From HRBIN29 sp034431815 (lineage in GTDB: Bacteria; Chloroflexota; Dehalococcoidia; Tepidiformales; Tepidiformaceae), in NCBI GenBank assembly GCA_034431815.1, contig DAOUCS010000073.1, positions 1 through 19,744 on the forward strand: a stretch of 19,744 bases of DNA, read 5' to 3'. The position numbers and the translations under genes were made by a program. Positions 7,686 to 14,577 of this stretch are shown one piece after another. The notes under the pieces were generated by a model. It was not told where the DNA came from and did not search any database. It saw only the letters and a program-made list of their open reading frames with translations. Every line of letters starts with the position of its first letter. Position 1 is the stretch's first letter.

Positions 7686-8842
7686 CCGCCGTCCTCCGCC
7701 GCTCCCGCCTCGACACCCGGGCCGCCTTCCGCGGTTGGGACCGCTTCGATGCTGTGATGGCGCTTTCGGCGCTTGGTTTGGTGGGGCTCGGTCTGCTCCT
7801 CATCCACAGCGGATCAAGGAACGATTACACCGGTTCGGCTCTCAGCTTCGCGAACCCGGTGGTGAAGCAGCTAGCGTTCGCGCTGGTGGGGCTCGGGGCG
7901 ATGCTGGTGATGTCCAGGGTCGACTACCACCGGCTCACGCATTACTGGTGGCTCTGGTACGGCGTCTCCCTCCTTTCGCTCGTGGCCGTCCTCATCGTGG
8001 GACAGACGCGGTTCGGCTCGACGCGATGGTTCGACGTGGGGCCGGTCCAGGTGCAGCCGTCGGAGTTCGCGAAGGTCGCCGTCATCGTGGCCCTTGCCCG
8101 CTTCTTCGCCGAATACGGCGGCGATGCTCGCGACCTGCGCGCCCTGCTCGTGTCGCTGGCCATCGTGACGCCGGTCGCCCTCCTCATCTTCGTCGAGCCC
8201 GACCTGGGGACGGCTGCCGTCACCATGGCCATCTGGCTCGGCGTGGTCGTGGTCGCGGGCGTCAATCGCGGCCATCTCGCAGTCCTCGCAGCCTTGTGCC
8301 TGGCGGCGGCGCCGTTCGTGTGGACGTTCGCTGTGGCCGACTACCAGGTGGAGCGCGTGAGCATCCTCGTCGACCCGTACCGCGACCAGGGAGGGCTCGG
8401 GGCCGGATACAACGTCATCCAGGCCGAAACCGCGATCGGTTCGGGCGGGCTGCTGGGGAAAGGCCTCGGGAACGGCGAGCAGACGCAGCTCGAGTTCCTG
8501 AAGGTGCCCACGAAGGACTTCATCTTCAGCGTCCTGGGCGAAGAGCTCGGCTTCGCCGGCGCGATGGGCCTGTTCGCGCTCTACATCCTGCTGCTGTGGC
8601 GCGGGATCCGTGCGGCGCAGATCGCCGGTGACGCCGCCGGCCAGCTCATCGCCGTCGGCATTGTGGTGCTCATCCTCACCCAAACGTTCATCAACATCGC
8701 GGTCAACGTCGGGCTTTTCCCAGTCACCGGCATCCCCCTGCCGTTCGTCAGCCAGGGAGGAAGCTCCCTGGTGGCGCTGTTCGCATCGCTGGGCATCCTG
8801 CAGAGCATCATCCTCCGGCACCGCTCCTACCGCCAGGCATAG
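7682..8842 (+). CDS. rodA: RodA, SEDS-family peptidoglycan glycosyltransferase
   Basis: RodA polymerises lipid II into glycan strands as the partner of PBP2. The 386-residue polytopic protein has about ten membrane segments. SEDS motifs are clear: FGSTRWFDVGPVQVQPSEFAK (111-131), VEPDLGTAAV (171-180), GLLGKGLGNGEQTQ (256-269) followed by PTKDFIFSVLGEELG (276-290) holding the catalytic Asp279, and the C-terminal GIPLPFVSQGGSS (350-362). The start is GTG at 7682, overlapping the mrdA stop in a GTGA junction. FtsW is the paralogue, but placement directly after mreBCD-mrdA makes RodA the better name. The 3' end overlaps the convergent radA gene by 35 bp. Confidence 0.95.
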   Translation: MTAVLRRSRLDTRAAFRGWDRFDAVMALSALGLVGLGLLLIHSGSRNDYTGSALSFANPVVKQLAFALVGLGAMLVMSRVDYHRLTHYWWLWYGVSLLSLVAVLIVGQTRFGSTRWFDVGPVQVQPSEFAKVAVIVALARFFAEYGGDARDLRALLVSLAIVTPVALLIFVEPDLGTAAVTMAIWLGVVVVAGVNRGHLAVLAALCLAAAPFVWTFAVADYQVERVSILVDPYRDQGGLGAGYNVIQAETAIGSGGLLGKGLGNGEQTQLEFLKVPTKDFIFSVLGEELGFAGAMGLFALYILLLWRGIRAAQIAGDAAGQLIAVGIVVLILTQTFINIAVNVGLFPVTGIPLPFVSQGGSSLVALFASLGILQSIILRHRSYRQA

Positions 8843-10184
8843 CGCCGAACACGAGCCGCGCCGCCTGGCGGATCGTGGCCGCCGGAAGGAGTTTGAGCGA
8901 CGCCGAGGGGAGGTCGGCACCCGCCGGAACCACGCATCGCCGCATCCCGAGGCGTTCGAGCTCGGCGATGCGGCGCCCGAGCTGCATCACCGGCCGAACG
9001 GCGCCGGAGAGGGCCACCTCGCCCACGGCGGCGACGTCGGCAGGGAGCGGTTCGTCGCGCACCGCGGACATGATTGCCAGGGCCAGCGCGAGGTCGGCGG
9101 CGGAGTCGCGAATGCGGAAGCCGCCCGAGGTGCTGACGACAACGTCGTGCGTGCCGGTGTTCACCCCGGCACGCCGGGCAAGGACGGCCAGGAGCAGATG
9201 CAGACGCGCGCTTTCGATCCCGACCGCGATCCGGCGCGGGACGGCGAGGTGGCTCGGGACTGCCAGCGCCTGGACTTCGACCGCGATGGGTCGGGTCCCC
9301 TCCATCACGGCGGCGATCGCGGACCCTGATGCCTCGGGGTCGCGTCCGGCCAGGAAGAGACGCGCCGGCTGTTCGACGCTCCGAAGGCCGGTGCCCGTCA
9401 TTTCGAAGACGCCGATTTCATCGGTGGCCCCGAAGCGGTTCTTGGCGGCCCGAAGCACACGAACCAGCCCGGAATCAGCGCCTTCGAAGTAGAGCACCAC
9501 GTCGACCAAGTGCTCGACGAGGCGCGGGCCGGCGATCTCGCCCCCCTTCGTCACATGACCCGTCAGGATGACTGCCGTGCCGGTCGCCTTCGCCCAGGCG
9601 ACGACGGCCGCCGCTGCCTCCGTGAGCTGGGCAGGGCCGCCCGTGCGCCCTTCGACTCCCTGCACCGCCACCGTTTGGATCGAATCGATGATGAGCACAT
9701 CGAGACCCTCCGCCTCGGCCCAGGTAAATACTGGCTCCAGCTCGGTGCTCGTGAGGAGCCGTACCGGCGAGCGGCCCAGCCCCAGGCGCTCGGCGCGCAT
9801 GCGCACCTGGCGGGGCGATTCTTCGCCGCAGAGGTAGCCCACGCGCCAGCCCCTGCGCGCTAGGGCATCGGCAGCCTGCAGCACGAGCGTCGACTTTCCC
9901 ACGCCGGGCTCACCGCCCACCAGGACGACGCTGGCCGCCACCAGACCGCCTCCGAGCACCTGATCCAGCTCGCCGATGCCGGTCACGAGGCGTGCCTCAC
10001 CCTCACTAGGGACATCGCTGAGCAGGACCGCCTCGGCGGCAGCCACGGTGCGCGCTCTCGATGGCGGCGCTTCCTTCGTTTCAGCGAGGGTGTTCCATTG
10101 CGCGCACTGCGGGCAGCGGCCGACGTAGGCGACCGTCTGCCAGCCGCACGATGAACAGACGTACCGCTGGCGGGGCTTCGGCAC
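8808..10184 (-). CDS. radA: RadA (Sms), DNA repair and branch-migration ATPase
   Basis: RadA is a RecA-like hexameric helicase that processes recombination intermediates. The 458-residue protein has the N-terminal C4 zinc finger (Cys10, Cys13, Cys24, Cys27). Walker A is GEPGVGKST (91-99), Walker B is LDVLIIDSIQT (161-171), and the RadA-specific KNRFG motif is at 248-252. A Lon-protease-like C-terminal domain follows (about 280-450), with the IRDSAADLALALAI segment typical of the family. The start is GTG at 10184, 17 nt after the recG stop. A TAGGAT box 6 nt before the GTG suggests it may also be transcribed on its own. The gene is third in degV-recG-radA and overlaps rodA tail-to-tail. Confidence 0.97.
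   Translation of the reverse strand: MPKPRQRYVCSSCGWQTVAYVGRCPQCAQWNTLAETKEAPPSRARTVAAAEAVLLSDVPSEGEARLVTGIGELDQVLGGGLVAASVVLVGGEPGVGKSTLVLQAADALARRGWRVGYLCGEESPRQVRMRAERLGLGRSPVRLLTSTELEPVFTWAEAEGLDVLIIDSIQTVAVQGVEGRTGGPAQLTEAAAAVVAWAKATGTAVILTGHVTKGGEIAGPRLVEHLVDVVLYFEGADSGLVRVLRAAKNRFGATDEIGVFEMTGTGLRSVEQPARLFLAGRDPEASGSAIAAVMEGTRPIAVEVQALAVPSHLAVPRRIAVGIESARLHLLLAVLARRAGVNTGTHDVVVSTSGGFRIRDSAADLALALAIMSAVRDEPLPADVAAVGEVALSGAVRPVMQLGRRIAELERLGMRRCVVPAGADLPSASLKLLPAATIRQAARLVFGAMPGGRSGAGG
8830..8871. terminator. Strong hairpin at the rodA/radA convergent overlap
   Basis: CCGCCAGGC (8830-8838) and GCCTGGCGG (8863-8871) are perfect 9-bp complements. Inside the loop GCGC (8842-8845) can pair with GCGC (8858-8861). 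The structure spans the rodA stop (8840-8842) and the last codons of radA. No T-run follows on either strand, so it would be a U-less terminator or a 3'-end stabiliser. It would act on the message of both convergent genes. Confidence 0.55.
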
Positions 10185-10190
10185 GGGCGT

Positions 10191-10196
10191 ATCCTA
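10191..10196 (-). promoter_or_regulatory. Candidate internal -10 box (TAGGAT) directly before radA
   Basis: Minus-strand TAGGAT lies exactly 6 nt before the radA GTG, which is the spacing expected if transcription starts at the first base of the start codon. The same geometry is seen at rpe. AGGA inside the box could instead serve as a weak ribosome site, so two readings remain open. Confidence 0.4.
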
Positions 10197-10201
10197 CGCC
10201 T

Positions 10202-12676
10202 TCAGTTCGCCTCCGTCGCTCGGTCGAGGAACGGGCGGACCGCCTCGGCCAGGACGCGATGCTCAGGGTGGGCCAGTTCGGGGTCCCGTTCGAGCACCTC
10301 GGCGGCCAACCGTCGTGCGAGGTCGAGCAGGTCCCGGTCCGAGAAGCGGGCGACGCGCAGCATGCTGTTAGGCCCGGACTGGGCGCGTCCCCACACCTCG
10401 CCTTCGCCGCGCATCTCGAGGTCGATTTCCGCCAGACGAAAGCCGTCGGTGGTTTCGACCATCGCCTGAAGGCGAGCTCGGGCTTCCGGCCCCGGGTCTT
10501 CGTCGGTGCTGAAGAGGAGGCAGTAGCTCTGCCGCTCCGACCGGCCGACGCGGCCTCGGAACTGGTGGAGCTGGCTGAGTCCGAACCGCTCCGCACCCTC
10601 GATGATGATGACCGTGGCGTTGGGCACGTCGATCCCGACCTCGATGACGCTCGTCGACACGAGAACGTCGGCTTCGCCGCGGGCAAAGCGCTGCATGACC
10701 TCGTCTTTCTGGCGGCCCGGCATCCGCCCATGGAGCAGCTCCACCCGATACGCGCGGAAGGGGCCGCGGCGAAGCCGTTCGAACTCCTCCTCGGCTGAGC
10801 GCACGTCCAGGGCTTCCAACTCTTCGACCAGCGGGCAGATGACGTAGGCTTGCTCGCCGGCGTCGAGCCGCTCCCGGACGAAGCTGTACGCATCTTCGCG
10901 CTCGTGGGGCTGAACCCAAACCGTTTTCACCGGTTTCCGGCCTGGGGGAAACTCATCGATGGTCGAGACGTCGAGGTCGCCGTACACCGTGAGCGCGAGC
11001 GTTCGCGGGATGGGCGTGGCTGTCATCACCAGGAGATGCGGGTTGGCGCCTTTCTGCCGGAGCTTCGAGCGCTGCATGACGCCGAAGCGGTGCTGCTCGT
11101 CGATGACGGCGAGGCCGAGGCGGGGGATTTGCACGCCCTCCTCGATGAGCGCGTGCGTGCCGATGAGGATGTCGGCGCCGCCGTGCGCGGCGTCGCGGCG
11201 GATCTGCTCCTTCTCCGCCTCCGACAGGGAGCCGGTGAGGAGGAGGACCCGGATCGGCCGGCCGAACCAGGGCGGGACGTAGACGCCCGCGAGTGCCGTC
11301 CCGCCGCCGCCGAGGAGCCGAGCGATGCTGCGTTCGTGCTGTTCCGCCAGGATCTCCGTAGGCGCCATGAGGGCCGCCTGCCAGCCGGAGTGCACCGCCG
11401 CCAGCATCGCGGCAAGCGCGACCACCGTTTTGCCGCTGCCGACGTCCCCCTGGAGGAGCCGCAGCATCGGCTCCGGGCGGGCGATATCGGCCAGAATCTC
11501 ATCGAGCGCGCGCCGCTGACTCCCCGTGAGCGGGAAGGGCAGCGAGGCGAGGAATGCATCGAGCTTCGCTCCCAAGCTGAGGCGCGGCGCCTCCCGGCCC
11601 CGCTGCCACTCGGCGCGGCGGCGCAGCACGGCGGCTCGCACCGCGAGCAGTTCGCCGAGGGCGATGCGTCGGCGCGCTTCCTCCGCTTCCCCGAAGGATG
11701 CGGGCGCGTGGCACGCTCGCACCGCAGCGGCCAGGGGAACGAGCGCCTCGCGAGCCGCCAGCCAGGACGGGACCGGGTCCCGAAGCTGGTCTGCAACGGC
11801 CTCGACGGCCGCCCGCACGACGCGCCGGATGCTCTTCTGGCCGAGCCCCTGCGTCGCCGGATAGATCGGCAGCAGTCGGCCGGGCGACATCGCCTCGGCG
11901 TCGAAGAGCTCGTATTCGGGATTCTCCATCTGGAGACGGCCGCGGAAGACGCGAACCTTCCCCGAAACGACCAGCTCGTCGCCCACGGCGAGCTGTTTGG
12001 CGACGTAGGGCATGTTGAACCAGACGATGCGCAGCACGCCCGTGCCGTCGGTGAGGAGGGCCTCGGTTCCCCGCAGCCGGGGTCCGAACCGCGCTTCGCC
12101 GACGGAAGCCACCTTCGCCACCACGGTCACCGGGAAGGCCGTTGGGCCCAGCTCGCGAATAGCGCGGACGTCGGTGAAGTCGGCGTACCGGCGCGGGAAG
12201 TGGAGAGCCGCCTCGCCGACCGTGCGCACCCCGAGCCGCTCGAACTTCCCCGCCAGGGCGCGGCTGACGCCGGGCAGCGCTTCCAGCGGCGAATCGGGGC
12301 CGATGCTAGCCGCGCGGCCGGCCGCCAGCTGCGTTCTCGGCCGGTGCGCGCGGTGTTCGCGAGAGGCGGGACGCGAAGGCGCTGCCCGGGCCGACCGGGC
12401 GGCAGCAGGTTCGACAGCAAGGCGGAATGGGCGGCCTTCGAGCGCTTCCAAAGCAGCGAGGAGCCACGCCCGCCGCCGTTCGGGGCTGAGGCTGCGGTAC
12501 CCCCCGCGGGGAAGGGCGCGCACCGCGGCCGCCATCGGGTGGCCGGGAACGCCGCCGATGGATGTCTGGAGGAGTGCATCGAGCCCTTCGATGACGACCG
12601 CGTCGCGGCAGCCGGCCCGCAGCTCCAGTTCGAAAATCCTTCGCAGCCGTTCCGCGTCGAGCGCCGGTACGCTCAT
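10202..12676 (-). CDS. recG: RecG, ATP-dependent DNA helicase for fork regression
   Basis: RecG remodels stalled replication forks and Holliday junctions. At 824 residues it is longer than the usual 680-700. Residues 1-128 are an extra N-terminal region, with a helical part (to about 90) and an Ala/Arg-rich linker. The canonical part starts with a helix-hairpin-helix-like LEALPGVSRALAGKFERLG (131-149) and the wedge/OB domain (about 165-275). The helicase has Walker A GDVGSGKT (410-417), APTEILAEQH (438-447), the DEQH box (526-529), TATPIPRTLA (552-561), STSVIEVGIDVPNA (674-687), QFRGRVGRS (705-713) and DGFRLAEIDLEMRGEGEVWG (744-763). There is an extra stretch at about 456-474 between motifs Ia and Ib. 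The ATG at 12676 overlaps the degV stop (ATGA); upstream in-frame sequence from 12826 is degV shadow. Confidence 0.96.
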   Translation of the reverse strand: MSVPALDAERLRRIFELELRAGCRDAVVIEGLDALLQTSIGGVPGHPMAAAVRALPRGGYRSLSPERRRAWLLAALEALEGRPFRLAVEPAAARSARAAPSRPASREHRAHRPRTQLAAGRAASIGPDSPLEALPGVSRALAGKFERLGVRTVGEAALHFPRRYADFTDVRAIRELGPTAFPVTVVAKVASVGEARFGPRLRGTEALLTDGTGVLRIVWFNMPYVAKQLAVGDELVVSGKVRVFRGRLQMENPEYELFDAEAMSPGRLLPIYPATQGLGQKSIRRVVRAAVEAVADQLRDPVPSWLAAREALVPLAAAVRACHAPASFGEAEEARRRIALGELLAVRAAVLRRRAEWQRGREAPRLSLGAKLDAFLASLPFPLTGSQRRALDEILADIARPEPMLRLLQGDVGSGKTVVALAAMLAAVHSGWQAALMAPTEILAEQHERSIARLLGGGGTALAGVYVPPWFGRPIRVLLLTGSLSEAEKEQIRRDAAHGGADILIGTHALIEEGVQIPRLGLAVIDEQHRFGVMQRSKLRQKGANPHLLVMTATPIPRTLALTVYGDLDVSTIDEFPPGRKPVKTVWVQPHEREDAYSFVRERLDAGEQAYVICPLVEELEALDVRSAEEEFERLRRGPFRAYRVELLHGRMPGRQKDEVMQRFARGEADVLVSTSVIEVGIDVPNATVIIIEGAERFGLSQLHQFRGRVGRSERQSYCLLFSTDEDPGPEARARLQAMVETTDGFRLAEIDLEMRGEGEVWGRAQSGPNSMLRVARFSDRDLLDLARRLAAEVLERDPELAHPEHRVLAEAVRPFLDRATEAN

Positions 12677-13521
12677 ACCGGCATCACCGGGCACACGCCT
12701 AGCGTGTTGGGGCCAGTGTAGACGCCGACGATCGGGCCGATGTGTCCGCGGATGATCTCGGTACCGGGAAGGTCGGGGCGGACGCGCTCGATGAACGCGT
12801 CGGCTTCGGCATCGTTGCCCGCGCACGCCACGAAGAGGCGCCGAGCGCCCCGGTGCTCGCGGACGAACTCCGCGAGCCGCTCGAGGGCGCGGGCACGCGT
12901 GCGGACCCGGTCGAAGGGCGCGACCTCCCCGTCTTCGACGTGCACCAGCGGCTTCACGTTGAGCAGCGTGCCGAGCATGGAGCGTGCGCGCCCGATTCGC
13001 CCGCCCTTCTGCAGGTACTCGAGGGTGTCGAGGACGCAGACGACGTGCACCGCCCCGATGGTAGCGTTGGCGACGCCCATCACCGATGCCAAGTCGGCAC
13101 CTTCGGCGGCCCGCTCTGCCGCCGCCAGCACCACGGCCCCCAACCCGAGGCTGACGTTCTTCGAGTCCAGCAGCTCGATGGGCCGGCCAGCCTCCGCCGC
13201 GACCTCGGCCGCCGCGATCCTCGCCGAGTTCAACGTGCCCGAGAGCTTCGCGGAGATGTGGATGGAAAGGACCGCATCCGCTCCGCTCTCGAACAGGCGG
13301 CAGTACGCGGCTGCGAACTGTTCCACGCTGGGCTGGCTCGTGCGGGGGAGGGCCTTGCTCGACTCCAGACGCCGGTAGAAGCGCTCAGCGTCGATGTCGA
13401 CACCGTCGAGGAGCGCCTCGTCGCCGAAGAAGACCGTAAGGGGAACGACCTCGATCCCGTGCCGTTCGACAAGTTCGCGAGGAAGGTCGCAGGTGGAGTC
13501 GGTGACGATGCGAACGGCCAT
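12673..13521 (-). CDS. DegV family protein, fatty-acid-binding FakB-like
   Basis: DegV proteins bind one fatty acid; those that work with FakA (FakB) present it for phosphorylation to acyl phosphate. The 282-residue protein has the family start VTDSTCDLP (6-14), the carboxylate-pocket TSQPS (61-65), LSGTLNSA (93-100), YLQKGGRIG (169-177) and the C-terminal HIGPIVGVYTGPN motif (260-272), where His260 is the usual conserved residue. The ATG at 13521 gives the standard N-terminus. It is the first gene of degV-recG-radA, with a 4-bp ATGA overlap to recG. A fakA gene lies about 1 kb away on the other strand, which supports a FakB role. The fatty acid preference cannot be read from sequence. Confidence 0.93.
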   Translation of the reverse strand: MAVRIVTDSTCDLPRELVERHGIEVVPLTVFFGDEALLDGVDIDAERFYRRLESSKALPRTSQPSVEQFAAAYCRLFESGADAVLSIHISAKLSGTLNSARIAAAEVAAEAGRPIELLDSKNVSLGLGAVVLAAAERAAEGADLASVMGVANATIGAVHVVCVLDTLEYLQKGGRIGRARSMLGTLLNVKPLVHVEDGEVAPFDRVRTRARALERLAEFVREHRGARRLFVACAGNDAEADAFIERVRPDLPGTEIIRGHIGPIVGVYTGPNTLGVCPVMPV

Positions 13522-13561
13522 CAGCCTACCGATGAGAATTGATCACGCGCCTATGCGGGGC

Positions 13562-13567
13562 AGTATA
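13562..13567 (-). promoter_or_regulatory. Candidate -10 box (TATACT) for degV-recG-radA
   Basis: Minus-strand TATACT, the same hexamer as at ligA, lies 40 nt before the degV ATG, giving a leader of about 33 nt. No -35 hexamer is convincing. It is divergent from the rpe box 21 nt away. Confidence 0.4.
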
Positions 13568-13588
13568 ACGGCACGGGCGAACCCCGGT

Positions 13589-13594
13589 TAGAAT
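13589..13594 (+). promoter_or_regulatory. Leaderless-type -10 box (TAGAAT) of rpe
   Basis: TAGAAT ends 6 nt before the rpe GTG, so RNA would begin at or within a base of the start codon. There is no purine-rich ribosome site between the box and the GTG, and the intervening bases are gcggac. This is the cleanest example in the window of a gene probably expressed from a leaderless transcript. Confidence 0.55.
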
Positions 13595-13600
13595 GCGGAC

Positions 13601-14290
13601 GTGCGACCGGTGAAGCTCGCCCCGTCGATTCTGACAGCGGATTTCGGGCGGCTGGCCGACGAGGTGCGGGCGGCCGAGGCGGGCGGGGCCGACTACCTCC
13701 ACCTCGACGTGATGGATGGCCGCTTCGTGCCGAACATCACCTTCGGCCCCCTCGTCATCGAGGCGCTGCGCAAGGTGACGCGCCTTCCCTTCGACATCCA
13801 CCTGATGATCGTGGAGCCCGAGCGTCATCTCGACGCCTTCGCCGAACTGGCGGACATCCTGAACGTGCACGTCGAGGTTTCGCCGCACATCCACCGCACC
13901 CTCGAGGCCATCCGCCGTCGCGGCATTCGGGCTGGCGTGTGCCTGAACCCCGGCACCCCCATTTCGGCGGTGGAAGAGGTGCTGGGTGAGGCCGACCAAG
14001 TGATGGTGATGGCGGTGAACCCCGGATGGGGCGGCCAGGCGCTCATCCCCAAAGCGCTCGAGAAGGCGGAACGGCTCCGCCGGCTCATCGACGAGCGCCG
14101 CTTGGCGACGGAAATAGAGATCGACGGCGGCGTGAAGGTGACGAACGTGGCGGCGTGCGTGGCCGCCGGCGCCGATGTGTTGGTGTGCGGGAGCAGCGTC
14201 TACAACGCCGACGGGAGCGTCGCCGAGAACCTGGCGGCGCTCCGGGCAGCGGCCGAACAGGCGCGGGCGGAACTCGTCAGGAAACCTTGA
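13601..14290 (+). CDS. rpe: Ribulose-phosphate 3-epimerase
   Basis: Rpe interconverts ribulose 5-phosphate and xylulose 5-phosphate in the pentose phosphate pathway. The 229-residue TIM barrel starts KLAPSILTADFGRL (5-18). It has HLDVMDGRFVPNITFGP (34-50), HLMI with metal-ligand His67, VNPGWGGQ (139-146) and EIDGGV (173-178), where Asp175 is the second catalytic acid. His34, Asp36, His67 and Asp175 make up the expected metal site. Start is GTG at 13601, directly downstream of a TAGAAT box; no earlier start gives a family-like N-terminus. It stands alone on its strand, and its last 14 bp overlap the convergent rpmB. Confidence 0.97.
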   Translation: MRPVKLAPSILTADFGRLADEVRAAEAGGADYLHLDVMDGRFVPNITFGPLVIEALRKVTRLPFDIHLMIVEPERHLDAFAELADILNVHVEVSPHIHRTLEAIRRRGIRAGVCLNPGTPISAVEEVLGEADQVMVMAVNPGWGGQALIPKALEKAERLRRLIDERRLATEIEIDGGVKVTNVAACVAAGADVLVCGSSVYNADGSVAENLAALRAAAEQARAELVRKP

Positions 14291-14295
14291 CGAGT
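14272..14295. terminator. Hairpin at the rpe/rpmB convergent overlap, with both stop codons in its arms
   Basis: ACTCGTCA (14272-14279) and TGACGAGT (14288-14295) pair perfectly over 8 bp. G14281-C14286 and a G-U pair can extend the stem to leave a short AAAC loop. The rpmB stop (14277-14279) is in the left arm and the rpe stop (14288-14290) in the right arm. No T-run follows either side. Confidence 0.6.
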
Positions 14296-14489
14296 GTACG
14301 TAGACACCGGGTGCAGACGTTCAGCCGGACCCACTGGCCATCGACGAACAGCCGGTGCTTGTGGACGTTCGGGCGGAAGAACCGGCTCTTCTTCGGTGCC
14401 TTCCGCTCCCACCGGCCGCCGTGCTGGTGACGGATGTACCGTCCGAACTGGGTCGTCTTCCCGCAAACGTCGCAGGCGCCACTGGCCAT
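14277..14489 (-). CDS. rpmB: 50S ribosomal protein L28 (zinc-ribbon form)
   Basis: L28 is a small protein of the large ribosomal subunit. The 70-residue product has ACDVCGKTTQFG at 5-16, RFFRPNVHKHRLF at 36-48 and LNVCTRCLRTL at 56-66, all typical. Cys6, Cys9, Cys59 and Cys62 form a complete CxxC...CxxC set, so this is the zinc-binding form. ATG 14489 has AAGGGA about 12 nt upstream. In Firmicutes rpmB stands next to the yloU-yloV(fakA)-recG cluster; here the same genes are neighbours but on opposing strands. Confidence 0.96.
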   Translation of the reverse strand: MASGACDVCGKTTQFGRYIRHQHGGRWERKAPKKSRFFRPNVHKHRLFVDGQWVRLNVCTRCLRTLVKVS

Positions 14490-14523
14490 GCGGCATCATT
14501 CCCTTCGCAGAGTGCGCGACACG

Positions 14524-14530
14524 TATGCTA
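14524..14530. promoter_or_regulatory. Symmetric -10 heptamer TATGCTA shared by rpmB and fakA
   Basis: On the plus strand TATGCT (14524-14529) can serve fakA. On the minus strand TAGCAT (14530-14525) can serve rpmB. The two overlap by five bases. Leaders would be about 42 nt (fakA) and 28 nt (rpmB). The same TAGCAT hexamer precedes rplS. -35 elements are weak on both sides. Confidence 0.42.
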
Positions 14531-14577
14531 CCAACGAGCAGCCCCAAGGGCCAACCGAACCGCGAGGTGCCGAACCT

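Noticed and set aside
10850..12721. 623-codon open frame antisense to recG
   Set aside because: Opposite strand of an unmistakable RecG. Its Arg/Glu/Asp-rich, low-complexity translation has no domain I recognise.
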